From JAIBJN01 sp963775505 (GTDB taxonomy: Bacteria > Actinomycetota > Thermoleophilia > Gaiellales > Gaiellaceae): a DNA stretch of 64,000 nt. The stretch is from positions 124,001-188,000 of the forward strand of contig CAVZIL010000011.1 of assembly GCA_963775505.1 (NCBI GenBank), in the 5' to 3' direction. Below the pieces are notes generated by a model. That model worked only from the letters and a program-made list of their open reading frames with translations, did not search any database and had not been told where the DNA came from. Made by a program: the position numbers and the translations under genes. Shown one piece after another: positions 7,428 to 16,518 of this stretch (positions within the stretch are counted from its first letter, which is position 1; every line of letters starts with the position of its first letter).

Positions 7428-9092
7428 GTGGCAGCGACCGACAACCACTTCGACGCCGTCGTCGTCGGCTCCGGGTTCGGCGGCTCCGTGCTCGCGTACC
7501 GGCTGGCCCGGGCCGGGAAGTCCGTCTGCGTGCTCGAGCGCGGCAAGGCGTATCCGCCGGGGTCGTTCCCGCGCGGCCCGCGCGAGCTCTCGAAGGCCTT
7601 CTGGGACCCGAGCGAGGGCCTCTACGGGCTCTTCAACCTCTGGTCGTTCAAGGGCATCGGCGCCCTGGTCTCGAGCGGGCTCGGGGGCGGCTCCCTCATC
7701 TACGCCAACGTTCTCCTGCGCAAGCCGGAGGAGTGGTTCGTCCAGGGCGGCACCGCCGAGGACGGCTACGAGAGCTGGCCCGTGACGTACAAGGATCTCG
7801 TGCCGCATTACGAGCGGGCCGAGACGATGCTGAACGGCCAGGAGTATCCGTTCGCGGACACGACCCCCAAGACGGTCGCCTTCAAGGAGGCGGGGAGGAA
7901 GCTCGAGCGGGAGTTCATCCTCCCGAAGCTGGCGGTCACCTTCGCGAACGCCGGGGAGGAGCCGGCGGTCGGCGTCCCCATTCGAGAGGAGCACCCGAAC
8001 CTGCACGGCGTGCCCCGCTACACGTGCAGGCTCGTCGGGGAGTGCGACATCGGCTGCAACTTCGGGTCGAAGAACACGCTCGACCTCAACTACCTCTCCG
8101 AGGCGAAGCGGCTCGGCGCGGAGATCTGGACGCTGCGGGAGGCGCGCTCGCTCGCGCCGCGCGAGGGCGGCGGCTACCTCGTCCGCTACGTGGAGCACGA
8201 CGTCGCCGACGAGGGGAGAAAGATCAGGACGGACGACCCCCGAGTTCGCCCGCTCCGCGAGCTGACCTGCGACCGCCTCGTTCTCGCCGCGGGGACGCTC
8301 GGGTCGACCTACCTGCTGCTCAGGAGCCGGGACGCCTTCCCCGGCCTCAGCCCGCGGCTCGGTAGCCGCTTCGGCGGCAACGGCGATCTCCTCACCTTCG
8401 CGCTCGACGCGAAACGGGCGCTCCAGCCGAGCTTCGGGCCGGTGATCACGGGCGCCCTCCGCGTCCCCGACAAGCTCGACGGAGGCGAAGGGCGAGGCTT
8501 CTACGTCGAGGATGCCGGCTACCCCGACTTCGTCAGCTGGCTCGTCCAGGCGACCCAGGGGCCGGGCGCGCTCTGGCGCTTCCGGCAGGTCGCCGCCCGG
8601 ATCATCGTCGGGCTGCTGCGACGGACGCCCGAGGTCGACCTCTCGGCGGAGGTCGCGCAGCTGCTCTCGGACACCCGCCTGGCGGCGGGGTCGCTCCCGC
8701 TCCTCGGCATGGGCCGCGACATCCCCGACGGGAACATGGAGCTCACGAGCGGGGACAGGCTCCAGGTCGACTGGGTGAAGGCGAAGTCCAGCCCCTTCTT
8801 CGACCGGCTGGGCGACTTCGCGGAGGAGATCGCCGAGGCGCTGGATGCGCGGTTCCAGCGGAACCCGACGTGGTACCTCGGCCGGCTGATCACCGTGCAT
8901 CCGCTCGGCGGCTGTCCCATGGGTCGCGTTCCGGAGGAGGGCGTCGTCGATCCGTACGGCGAGGTGTTCGGCTATCCGGGGCTCACGATCGCCGACGGCT
9001 CGGTCATGCCGGGCCCGGTGGGGCCGAACCCGTCGCTGACGATCGCTGCGCTCGCCGAGCGCTTCGCCGACCGCGCGACCGGCGAGGCCTAG
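7428..9092 (+). CDS. GMC-type FAD oxidoreductase, cholesterol-oxidase-like
   Basis: The 554-residue flavoprotein starts with a dinucleotide-binding motif (AVVVGSGFGGSVLAYRLARA) followed by VLERG, and has the GLGGGSLIYANVL segment typical of cholesterol-oxidase/GMC proteins. Near the C-terminus HPLGGCPMG and GPNPSLTIAALAER complete the FAD site and active-site histidine region. It would oxidise a hydroxyl on a sterol or another lipophilic alcohol; the substrate cannot be fixed from sequence. No signal peptide is present, so a cytoplasmic location is likely. It is divergent from the leu operon and overlaps the convergent small membrane gene by four bases. Confidence 0.85.
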   Translation: MAATDNHFDAVVVGSGFGGSVLAYRLARAGKSVCVLERGKAYPPGSFPRGPRELSKAFWDPSEGLYGLFNLWSFKGIGALVSSGLGGGSLIYANVLLRKPEEWFVQGGTAEDGYESWPVTYKDLVPHYERAETMLNGQEYPFADTTPKTVAFKEAGRKLEREFILPKLAVTFANAGEEPAVGVPIREEHPNLHGVPRYTCRLVGECDIGCNFGSKNTLDLNYLSEAKRLGAEIWTLREARSLAPREGGGYLVRYVEHDVADEGRKIRTDDPRVRPLRELTCDRLVLAAGTLGSTYLLLRSRDAFPGLSPRLGSRFGGNGDLLTFALDAKRALQPSFGPVITGALRVPDKLDGGEGRGFYVEDAGYPDFVSWLVQATQGPGALWRFRQVAARIIVGLLRRTPEVDLSAEVAQLLSDTRLAAGSLPLLGMGRDIPDGNMELTSGDRLQVDWVKAKSSPFFDRLGDFAEEIAEALDARFQRNPTWYLGRLITVHPLGGCPMGRVPEEGVVDPYGEVFGYPGLTIADGSVMPGPVGPNPSLTIAALAERFADRATGEA

Positions 9093-9271
9093 CGAAAGCG
9101 CCTGACCAGCGCCCGCGTACCAGCGGCGACGAGGAGCGCGCCGAAGGCGAGAGCCATCAGCTCGCCGATCGCGTGCGCTGCGTCAGGTGGCCGGGTGCGA
9201 TCCAGGACCCCGCTTGCGATGATCGCCCCTCCCCAAAGGACCCCGACGGTGCCGAGGATCGTCGCGCGCAC
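9089..9271 (-). CDS. Small two-helix membrane protein
   Basis: Sixty residues from the GTG at 9271. Two hydrophobic stretches (ILGTVGVLWGGAIIASGVL and AIGELMALAFGALLVAAG) are separated by a short polar loop, and the tail ALVRRFR is basic. It overlaps the end of the convergent GMC oxidase by four bases. A longer frame exists upstream to 9382, but that extension is Arg/Pro-rich and looks non-coding. Function not recognised. Confidence 0.55.
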   Translation of the reverse strand: MRATILGTVGVLWGGAIIASGVLDRTRPPDAAHAIGELMALAFGALLVAAGTRALVRRFR

Positions 9272-9330
9272 GGTCCGATCATCGGCTCGCGGCTGCCGCG
9301 GCTTGAGTCGTGATTTCGCATACTGCCGGC

Positions 9331-9918
9331 GTGGCCGGGGAGCAGGGGAAGGACGGTAGGCCGATCCTCGCCTTCGCCTCACAGGCGGAGTGGGAGGCCT
9401 GGCTCGACGCCCAGCACGCGAGCTCCGACGGGGTCTGGCTCAAGTTCGCAAAGAAGGGCTCGGGCGTGGAGTCCGTCGTCTACGCGGAGGCTCTCGAGGT
9501 CGCCCTCTGCTACGGCTGGATCGACAGCCAGGTCAAGTCGCTCGACGAGCGCTTCTACCTGCAGAAGTTCACGCCGCGGCGCGCCAGGAGCAAGTGGTCA
9601 CGGGTCAACCGCGACAAGATCGAGGAGCTGACGAAGCAGGGCCGGATGAAGCCCGCGGGGCTGGCGCAGGTCGAGCTCGCCAAAGCGGACGGCCGCTGGG
9701 AGGCAGCGTACGCCTCCCCGGCGAACATCGAGGTTCCCGACGACCTCAAGGCGGCGCTGGACGACAACCCGAAGGCCGCCGAGTTCTGGGCCGGCCTGAA
9801 CAAGTCGAACCGGTTCGCGATCCTCTACCAGCTCCAGGACGCGAAGAAGCCGGAGACGCGCGCCAGGCGCCTCGACAAGTTCCTGGGCATGCTGGAGCGC
9901 GGCGAGAAGCTCTACTAG
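9331..9918 (+). CDS. YdeI/OmpD-associated family protein
   Basis: About 195 residues. The N-terminal part has FASQAEWEAWLDAQHASSDG and GVWLKFAKKGSG, then YAEALEVALCYGWIDSQVKS and RFYLQKFTPRRARSKWSRVN, the hallmark core of the YdeI/OmpD-associated (bacteriocin-protection) family. The C-terminal half has DDLKAALDDNPKAAEFW and the final RARRLDKFLGMLERGEKLY helix. The biochemical role of this family is not established. A GTG at 9310 in the same frame is an alternative start; the one at 9331 sits closer to the conserved domain. It appears to be a single-gene transcript. Confidence 0.85.
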   Translation: MAGEQGKDGRPILAFASQAEWEAWLDAQHASSDGVWLKFAKKGSGVESVVYAEALEVALCYGWIDSQVKSLDERFYLQKFTPRRARSKWSRVNRDKIEELTKQGRMKPAGLAQVELAKADGRWEAAYASPANIEVPDDLKAALDDNPKAAEFWAGLNKSNRFAILYQLQDAKKPETRARRLDKFLGMLERGEKLY

Positions 9919-9970
9919 CCGCGGAGCCGCTCGAAGCGTAGAGTCGCGCCGTCTGCCACAAGGAGGAACG

Positions 9971-11338
9971 ATGTCTGCGGTGACCGAGCAGGAGCTGGCG
10001 GGCCTGGAGACGTTCTCCGGAGCGCTTCTCCGACCCGGGGATAACGGGTACGAGGAGGCGAGACGAGGCTTCAACGGGCTCGTCGACAAGCGGCCCGTGC
10101 TGATCGCGCAATGCCTGGGAGAGGCCGACATCGCCGATGCGATCGCATACGCGCGCGACGCCGGCCTCGAGATCTCGATCCGCGGCGGCGGCCACAGCGT
10201 CGCGGGGCGGTGCCTCACCGAAGGCGGCCTGATGATCGACCTCTCGCGGCTGAGGGGCGTCTACGTCGATCCTGTCGCCCGCACAGCCCGCGTTCAGCCG
10301 GGAGTCAACTGGGCGCAGCTGAACCGCGAGACGCAGCTCCACGGCCTGGCTGTCACCGGCGGGGTCATCTCCACGACGGGCATCGCCGGGCTGACGCTCG
10401 GAGGCGGCCTCGGGTGGCTGATGCCGAAGTACGGGTTGGCCACCGACGACCTTCTCTCCGCCCGGGTCGTGACCGCGGACGGGCGCACTCTCACCGCGAG
10501 CGAGAACGAGAACGCCGACCTCTTCTGGGGCCTGCGCGGTGCCGGCGCCAACTTCGGCGTCGTCTCGTCCTTCGAGTACCGCTTGCACGAGGTCGGGCCC
10601 ACGGTGATCGGCGGGCTGGTCGCGCACCCGTTCGACGCTGCCGCCGAGTTCCTGCGCTTCTACAGGGAGTGGACGGCGGACGCCTCCGACGAGCTCATGA
10701 CGTTCGCCGGGGTCGGCCACGCGCCGGACGGGTCGGGGACGAAGCTCGCGCTCGTCGTCGCCTGCCACATCGGCTCCCCCGAGCAGGCGGAGGAGGAGCT
10801 CCGGCCGCTCCGGGAGCACGGCTCCCCCGTTCTGGTCGAGCTGGGCCCGCTGCCCTACACGGTTCTCAACTCCCTGCTCGACGCCGGCTACCCGACCGGA
10901 AGCCTCAACTACTGGAAGTCCGGGTTCCTGAGCGGGCTGACCGACGAGGCGATCGACGAGCTGCTCGCGCGGTTCGCGGTCTGTCCCTCGCCGATGACCG
11001 CGGCGCTCCTCGAGCACTTCCACGGCGAGGTGACGCGCGTGCCGGTGGATGCGACAGCGGTGCCTCATCGAGAGCCGGGCTACAACCTCGTGGTCACCTC
11101 GGTCTGGACCGACCCGGCCGCCACCGACGAGAACGTCGCCTGGACGAAGGAGATCTTCACTTCCATGGCACCGTTCCTGGTTGGTCGTCGCTACCTCAAC
11201 TACTTCTCCGAGGACGACGTCGGGGACGAGCCGGCCCGAGCCGCGTACGGGCCGAACTACGATCGCCTGGTCGAGCTGAAGAAGGAGTACGACCCCGAGA
11301 ACGTGTTCCGCCTGAACGCGAACGTCCCGCCGAACTAA
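9971..11338 (+). CDS. FAD-linked oxidoreductase with BBE domain
   Basis: Secondary-metabolite-type flavoprotein of 455 residues. The FAD-binding (PCMH) domain contains SIRGGGHSVAGRCL, in which the histidine commonly carries covalent FAD, and TGGVISTTGIAGLTLGGGLGWL. The C-terminal berberine-bridge-enzyme domain ends YDPENVFRLNANVPPN, typical of the family. It has an unusually good ribosome site (AAGGAGG, 9960-9966). No signal peptide is seen. The substrate is unknown; sugar or alkaloid-like alcohol oxidation is usual. It is convergent with the patatin gene, overlapping by four bases. Confidence 0.88.
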   Translation: MSAVTEQELAGLETFSGALLRPGDNGYEEARRGFNGLVDKRPVLIAQCLGEADIADAIAYARDAGLEISIRGGGHSVAGRCLTEGGLMIDLSRLRGVYVDPVARTARVQPGVNWAQLNRETQLHGLAVTGGVISTTGIAGLTLGGGLGWLMPKYGLATDDLLSARVVTADGRTLTASENENADLFWGLRGAGANFGVVSSFEYRLHEVGPTVIGGLVAHPFDAAAEFLRFYREWTADASDELMTFAGVGHAPDGSGTKLALVVACHIGSPEQAEEELRPLREHGSPVLVELGPLPYTVLNSLLDAGYPTGSLNYWKSGFLSGLTDEAIDELLARFAVCPSPMTAALLEHFHGEVTRVPVDATAVPHREPGYNLVVTSVWTDPAATDENVAWTKEIFTSMAPFLVGRRYLNYFSEDDVGDEPARAAYGPNYDRLVELKKEYDPENVFRLNANVPPN

Positions 11339-12567
11339 GGGTTCACGCGGGGCCGGAAGAAGATTCGCGTCTTCCCGCTCTCCCGGAGCGCGTTCGCCGC
11401 CTTCGCCTCGTCGAGCCAGTCCGGATGCGGGACAGCGCCCTCGGGCGGCTTGCCGTCGACGATTCCCTCGCCGTGCTTGCTGAGCGCGACGTCGGCCATC
11501 AGGTAGCCATGGTTCTCGAGCACGGCGATCTCGCCCGGCGAGAAGACGTCCAGGTCGATGCGGATCGGCGCGATGAAGTCGCGGATCAGGTTCTCGGAGT
11601 AGGCCCGCGACGCCTGCTTCAGCTCGTAGCTGGCCGGTCGCGAGGCAATGCCCCAGTACGAGCCCTTCATCTTCTCCTCGATGAAGTTCGCCACGAGCCA
11701 GCGCTTGCGCACCTCGGTCGCCTGCTCGAGCAGGATGACGCCCTGGCGGAGGGCGCTCCAGAGCCAGCCGACGTCGGGGTCCGGCTTGAAGGACGGCGCG
11801 GCGTCGGAGACGAGCACGATCTCGTGGTCGCGCCAGACTGGCTCGAGCCCGAGGTTGTCGAACATGCCTCCGTCCGAGAGGTCGATCTCGCGCACGAGCC
11901 GGTCACGGTCGGGCTCCTGGTACGAGCCGCCCGTGAGCTCTCCAGGCTCCCACGTGGTGTGGACGACCCCGAAGGCGCCCGGGACGCAGGAAGACGCGGC
12001 CACCGCCCGCGCGAGCGTCCAGTCTCCGAGCGGTGCGTAGCCCGCCTGCCCGCTCCCGACGCGGCGCTTGCCGGTGTCGAACACCCACTGGTCGCGGAAG
12101 CGCATGTCGCTCGCGAGGAAGACGAAGCGCGGCGTCTCCGGGAGGTCGGCGAGCTTCCCCGGGGCCGGGCCCCGCGCGTAGGCCTCGGCGAGCGCCTCGC
12201 TCTGCGCGCCCGGAATCAGCCAATTGCGCGGATGGAGCCGCGCCAGCGCGGCCCCGGTGCGGACGTCGCGCGCGGCGAACGCGCGCATCGGCTTGGCCAC
12301 GCCGTCCTCGAAGCCGTCGACCGGATTTCTCGGCTCGCGCTCGGCGCGGGTGAGCCAGGTCGCGAGCTGCGCGGCCATGATGCTCCCGCCCGAGACCGAC
12401 GTGAACGTGTCGATCTTCGAGAGCACGCCGAGCTCGTTCAGCCGCCGCAGCGCGCCCAGGTGGAAGAGCGCGGCCCGGTAGCCGCCTCCCGACATGCAAA
12501 GCGCCGTCCCGTCACGCTTCTCGTCCGGGAGGTACGTCCGGATCCCGTGCGTCGTGCCGCGGCTCAT
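11335..12567 (-). CDS. Patatin-like phospholipase
   Basis: A 410-residue protein with the patatin catalytic layout: oxyanion motif CMSGGGYRAALFHLGAL (about residue 23), nucleophile motif SVSGGSI, and the catalytic aspartate in LSDGGMFDNLG. It would hydrolyse acyl esters of membrane or storage lipids. The start ATG at 12567 overlaps the stop of the first flavin oxidoreductase as ATGA, so it is the last gene of a transcript that begins at the metallophosphoesterase (18091). The C-terminal third continues with FIEEKMKGSYWGIASRP and DLDVFSPGEIAVLENHGYL, typical of larger bacterial patatins. Confidence 0.88.
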   Translation of the reverse strand: MSRGTTHGIRTYLPDEKRDGTALCMSGGGYRAALFHLGALRRLNELGVLSKIDTFTSVSGGSIMAAQLATWLTRAEREPRNPVDGFEDGVAKPMRAFAARDVRTGAALARLHPRNWLIPGAQSEALAEAYARGPAPGKLADLPETPRFVFLASDMRFRDQWVFDTGKRRVGSGQAGYAPLGDWTLARAVAASSCVPGAFGVVHTTWEPGELTGGSYQEPDRDRLVREIDLSDGGMFDNLGLEPVWRDHEIVLVSDAAPSFKPDPDVGWLWSALRQGVILLEQATEVRKRWLVANFIEEKMKGSYWGIASRPASYELKQASRAYSENLIRDFIAPIRIDLDVFSPGEIAVLENHGYLMADVALSKHGEGIVDGKPPEGAVPHPDWLDEAKAANALRESGKTRIFFRPRVNP

Positions 12568-13862
12568 GATTCGTAGACCGACATGATCTGCTCGATCATC
12601 GCCTCCCGCGAGGGGAAGCGCCGCTCGTCGTAGCAGCCGATCGGGTGCTCGAGCACGTTGTAGAGGCACTTGTTGCAGTACGTGCACGGCCTCGGCGGGA
12701 GGTCGTGGCCGGCACGGAACAGCTCGACGAGGTCGTTGTTCGCCACGAGCCCGCGCGCGATCGAGACGGCGTCGCAGTCGCCCCGCTCGATGGCGCCGGC
12801 GATCAGCGAGGCTCGCTGGAAGCCGCCGGTCACGATCACCGGGATCGCCACGGCCTCCTTGACGGCGCGGGCGTCGGGCAGCAGACGCCCCGGCACCTCG
12901 GCCGGGTCGCGCTCCCAGCGCTTCTTCATCACGCGGTTCGCCGGCCAGGCCCGGAAGAGGAGGTAGTTCCGGAACGTGCTCTTGCCGCTCGAGAGCATGA
13001 CGTCGTACGTGCGGACCATGTCCTCGATCGAGAACTCCCCGGCCGGGTTGTCCGGGTGCGGGAAGGTGCTCCCGGAGGAGACGTGGATCGCGTCGACTCC
13101 CGCCGCCTCGAGCCAGCGGCAGACCTGGACCGAGTCCTCGATCGTGTTCCCCTTCCCCAGCCAGGGAAGGAACGCGTTCGCGTGCTCCGTGGTCGAGATC
13201 TTCACCTGGAGGTGGAAGTCGTGGCCGACCTCGGCGCGGATCGCCGCCACCGTCTCGAGAAGGAGCCGCGCGCGATTCTCGAGCGGCCCGCCGTACTCGT
13301 CCTCCCGGTCGTTGATCGCCGAGGAGAGGAACTGGGTGAACAGGTAGCCGTTGGCGCCGTGGATCTCGACCCCGTCGAGCGAGGCCTCGCTCGCGCGCCG
13401 GGCCCCGGCCGCGAACGAGCGCTTGATCGCCTCCAGGTCGGCCCGCGTCGCGCGCTCCGCCTCGAAGCCGTGGAGTGGATCCGGCTTGCCCGTCGACGAG
13501 AGCCCCTTGCCGAAGGCGAGGATGGGGACGTCGCGCTGCCGGCCCGCGTGCGCGAGCTGGAGGATGTAGCGGCAGTCGTGCTCGTGCACGCGCTTCCCCA
13601 GCTCCCGCCAGAACGGGATGCGCTCGTCCGTCTCGATCCCGGCGAAGCCCGGGACGATCTTGCCGCGCTCGTCGACGGCGGTCCAGGAGGAGAGGATCGC
13701 GCCGACGCCGCCGCGGGCGAACTTGAGCTCCCAGTTGATCCGCGTCTGCGTGCCGGCGCCGTCGTAGTCGTCGAGCCTCCCGGCGACGTTCGAGCGGAGG
13801 ATCCGGTTCTTGATCTCGAGGCTGCGGAAGCGGAGCGGCTCGAAGATCGCGTCCGGCTTCAT
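12564..13862 (-). CDS. Old Yellow Enzyme-type NADH:flavin oxidoreductase, copy 1 of 3
   Basis: A 432-residue FMN TIM barrel beginning AIFEPLRFRSLEIKNRILRS. It has the HAGRQ and GVEIHGANGYLFTQFLSS motifs, the phosphate site VIVTGGFQ and YGGPLENRARLLLE. After the barrel, the C-terminus carries CTYCNKCLYNVLEHPIGC, a CX2CX2CX10C pattern that may bind an iron-sulfur cluster as in dienoyl-CoA reductases, but there is no second FAD/NADH domain. This copy is the most divergent of the three and contains a short extra segment (ERDPAEVPGRLLPD). It would reduce activated C=C bonds; the substrate is unknown. It starts at ATG 13862 with a four-base overlap to copy 2. Confidence 0.88.
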   Translation of the reverse strand: MKPDAIFEPLRFRSLEIKNRILRSNVAGRLDDYDGAGTQTRINWELKFARGGVGAILSSWTAVDERGKIVPGFAGIETDERIPFWRELGKRVHEHDCRYILQLAHAGRQRDVPILAFGKGLSSTGKPDPLHGFEAERATRADLEAIKRSFAAGARRASEASLDGVEIHGANGYLFTQFLSSAINDREDEYGGPLENRARLLLETVAAIRAEVGHDFHLQVKISTTEHANAFLPWLGKGNTIEDSVQVCRWLEAAGVDAIHVSSGSTFPHPDNPAGEFSIEDMVRTYDVMLSSGKSTFRNYLLFRAWPANRVMKKRWERDPAEVPGRLLPDARAVKEAVAIPVIVTGGFQRASLIAGAIERGDCDAVSIARGLVANNDLVELFRAGHDLPPRPCTYCNKCLYNVLEHPIGCYDERRFPSREAMIEQIMSVYES

Positions 13863-15172
13863 GCGGCTGCCGCCTCGTACACGGCCAGCGCCTCGCGCAG
13901 CATCTCCTCGCGGGAGTCGAAGCGGGCTTCCTCGTAGCAGGCGAGCGGATGCTCGATGAAGCTGAAGAGGCACTTGTTGCAGTACGTGCATGGTCGCGGG
14001 GCGCGGTCGAGCCCCCGCTCGAAGTGGCGGACGAGGTCGGGGTTGGCGACGAGCGGGCGCGCGATCGTGACGCCGTCGCAGTCGCCCCGCTCGATGGCGC
14101 GGGCGATCACCGACGCCGTCTGGAAGCCGCCGGTCACGAGCACCGGGACGGAGACGACCTGCTTCACCGCCCTCGAGTCGGCGAGGTTGATCCCCTCGAC
14201 GTCGACGTTCCGGTGCGGGCGGCCCCACCACCAGCCGAAGGCCCTGGCCAGCGGCGGCGTGCGGAAGGTGAGGTAGTTCCGGAACGTGTACTTCCCGCTG
14301 GAGAGCGTGGTGTCGTACGTCTTCACGACCTGCGCCGCGGGAAAGTCGCCGGCCGGGTTGCGCGGATGAGGGAAGCCGCCGCCCGCGCTCACATGGAGGT
14401 AGTCCACGCCGGCCTCCTCGAGCCACCGGCACGTCTGCAGCGACTCCTCCAGCGTGTTCCCCTCCCGGAGCCACGGCAGCAGCTCGTTGAGGTTCTCGCG
14501 GACGGAGATCTTGTAGCCGACACAGAAGTCGGGGCCGACCGCCGCGCGGATCGCGCGCACGACCTCGAGTCCGAAGCGGGCGCGGTTCTCCAGCGGCCCG
14601 CCGTACTCGTCGCTGCGGTCGTTGATGGCCGAGGAGAGGAACTGCGTCGGCAACATTCCGTTTGCGCCGGCGACTTCGACCCCGTCCAGGCCGGCCGCCT
14701 GCGCGCGTCGCGCCGCCTGCGCGAACATCTCCACGACCTCCTCGATCTCGCGCACGGTCATCGCCTGCGCCGGGAATCCGTTCAGCGGCTCGGGCTTGCT
14801 CGACGACGAGAGCGCCAGGTCCCACTGGGGGAAGGGCATGATCCGCTCGCGGCCCGCGTGGACGATCTGGAGGATGTACGGGCACCCGGCTTCGCGCACG
14901 CGCTTGCCGAGCTCGCGCCAGAAGGGGATCGACTCGTCCGAGTCGATGTGCGCATAGCCGGGGACGATCGCTCCGCGCGGGTGAACCGGCGCGTTCGAGG
15001 AGATGATCGCGCCGACGCCGCCGCGGGCGAAGCGGAGGTCCCAGTTGACCCGCACCGGCGTTCCCGAGCCGTCGTAGTTGTCGAAGCGCCCGGCGACGCT
15101 CGACCGGAGGACACGGTTCCCGACGGTGAGCGGCCCGAGCGCGAGCGGCTCGAAGATCGCCTCCGCCGTCAC
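13859..15172 (-). CDS. Old Yellow Enzyme-type NADH:flavin oxidoreductase, copy 2 of 3
   Basis: A 437-residue paralogue of the flanking genes. N-terminus AEAIFEPLALGPLTVGNRVL, substrate/FMN segments QIVHAGRERIM and GVEVAGANGMLPTQFLSSA, and VLVTGGFQTASVIARAIE near the phosphate site. The C-terminal cysteine group reads CTYCNKCLFSFIEHPLAC. A difference from its neighbours is AGANG instead of HGANG or HGCNG, so the usual active-site histidine before the loop is alanine here, which may change the substrate. The GTG start at 15172 overlaps the stop of copy 3 by one base (TAGTG). Confidence 0.87.
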   Translation of the reverse strand: MTAEAIFEPLALGPLTVGNRVLRSSVAGRFDNYDGSGTPVRVNWDLRFARGGVGAIISSNAPVHPRGAIVPGYAHIDSDESIPFWRELGKRVREAGCPYILQIVHAGRERIMPFPQWDLALSSSSKPEPLNGFPAQAMTVREIEEVVEMFAQAARRAQAAGLDGVEVAGANGMLPTQFLSSAINDRSDEYGGPLENRARFGLEVVRAIRAAVGPDFCVGYKISVRENLNELLPWLREGNTLEESLQTCRWLEEAGVDYLHVSAGGGFPHPRNPAGDFPAAQVVKTYDTTLSSGKYTFRNYLTFRTPPLARAFGWWWGRPHRNVDVEGINLADSRAVKQVVSVPVLVTGGFQTASVIARAIERGDCDGVTIARPLVANPDLVRHFERGLDRAPRPCTYCNKCLFSFIEHPLACYEEARFDSREEMLREALAVYEAAAA

Positions 15173-16518
15173 TACTTCACCTCGGCAGGAAGAGGCGCTC
15201 CCTCGTAGACGGACATGATGTGCCGGATCATCTCCTCGCGGGAGCCATAGCGGCTCTCCTCGTAGCAGCCGAGCGGGTTCTCCACGAAGCTGATCAGGCA
15301 CTTGTTGCAGTACGTGCACGGCTTCGGCGCACGGTCGTGACCCTCGCGGAACAGGTTCGGCAGGTCCGGGTTGGCGATGAGCGGCCGTCCCATGGTGACC
15401 CCGTCGACGGAGCCGTCCTCGATCGCCCGCGAGATCACCGAGGCGGTCTGGAAGCCTCCGGCGCAGAGCACGGGCACGTCGACGACCTGCTTGATCGCCC
15501 GCGCCAGCTCGAGGTTGATCCCCTCGACGCCGAGCTTCCGCACTCGCCGCTCCCAGGCCCAGGCGAAGGCCTTGTTGATCGGCGGGGTGCGGAACATGAG
15601 GTAGTTCCTGAAGGTGTTCTTCCCGCTCGAGAGCATGGTGTCGTAGGAGCGGATCACCTCCGAGACCGGAAACGTGCCCGCGGGGTTGCGCGGGTGCGGG
15701 AAGACATAGCCCGCCGAGACGTGCAGCCCGTCCACGCCCGCCTCGACGAGCCACTTGCATACCTGGATCGACTCTTCGAGGGTCGTGCCCTCCTTCGCCC
15801 AGGGGAAGAGCGCCTTGCCGTCGTCGATGGCGCTGATCTTGAACTGGACGTGGAAGTCGTCGCCGACCTCCTTCCTGATCGCGCGCACGACCTCGAGCGG
15901 GAAGCGGGCGCGGTTCTCGAGCGAGCCGCCGTACTCGTCCTCCCGGTCGTTGATGGCGGGGGAGAGGAACTGCGTGATCAGGTAGCCGTTGCAGCCGTGG
16001 ACCTCGACGCCGTCGAGCTCGGCCTCGCGCGCCCGGCGGCCGGCCTGCCCGAAAGCGGCGACGACCTCGTCGATCTGCGCCTTGGTCATCCGCTCGCACG
16101 GAAAGCCGTGCACGGGGTCGGGCTTGTCCGTGGAGGAGAGGCCCGTGTCGTAGAGGACGCTCGGGATGTCCCGCTGCCGGCCCGAGAACGCCAGCTGGAC
16201 GATGTACCTGGCGCCCGCGTCGCGCACCCGCTTCCCCAGCTCGAGGTAGAACGGGATCCGCTCGTCCGAGTCGAGGTGCGAGTAGTTGGGGACGATCAGC
16301 CCGCGCGGGTGGACGGGCGTGTTCGAGGAGATGATCGCGCCGATCCCTCCGCGGGCGAACTTGACGTCCCAGTCGATCCGCGTCTCGGTTCCGGAGCCGT
16401 CGTAGTTGTCGAAGCGTCCCGAGATGCTCGAGCGGAAGAGCCGGTTCTTCACCTCCAGCTTGCGGAAGCGGAGCGGCTGGAAGATCGCCGGCCAGTGCCC
16501 GTTGTCAGCTCTAGGCAA
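15172..16518 (-). CDS. Old Yellow Enzyme-type NADH:flavin oxidoreductase, copy 3 of 3
   Basis: A 448-residue FMN barrel, first of the three in transcription order. It has AIFQPLRFRKLEVKNRLFRS, QLAFSGRQRDI, GVEVHGCNGYLITQFLSPA and VLCAGGFQTASVISRAIE. The C-terminal cluster is CTYCNKCLISFVENPLGC. The start overlaps the end of the metallophosphoesterase by eight bases. All three copies share the DNYDG motif (DDYDG in copy 1) and the SGK.TFRNYL segment, so they arose by tandem duplication. They probably act in one pathway on related unsaturated lipids or steroids; that is inference from the patatin and oxidase neighbours. Confidence 0.88.
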   Translation of the reverse strand: MPRADNGHWPAIFQPLRFRKLEVKNRLFRSSISGRFDNYDGSGTETRIDWDVKFARGGIGAIISSNTPVHPRGLIVPNYSHLDSDERIPFYLELGKRVRDAGARYIVQLAFSGRQRDIPSVLYDTGLSSTDKPDPVHGFPCERMTKAQIDEVVAAFGQAGRRAREAELDGVEVHGCNGYLITQFLSPAINDREDEYGGSLENRARFPLEVVRAIRKEVGDDFHVQFKISAIDDGKALFPWAKEGTTLEESIQVCKWLVEAGVDGLHVSAGYVFPHPRNPAGTFPVSEVIRSYDTMLSSGKNTFRNYLMFRTPPINKAFAWAWERRVRKLGVEGINLELARAIKQVVDVPVLCAGGFQTASVISRAIEDGSVDGVTMGRPLIANPDLPNLFREGHDRAPKPCTYCNKCLISFVENPLGCYEESRYGSREEMIRHIMSVYEGAPLPAEVK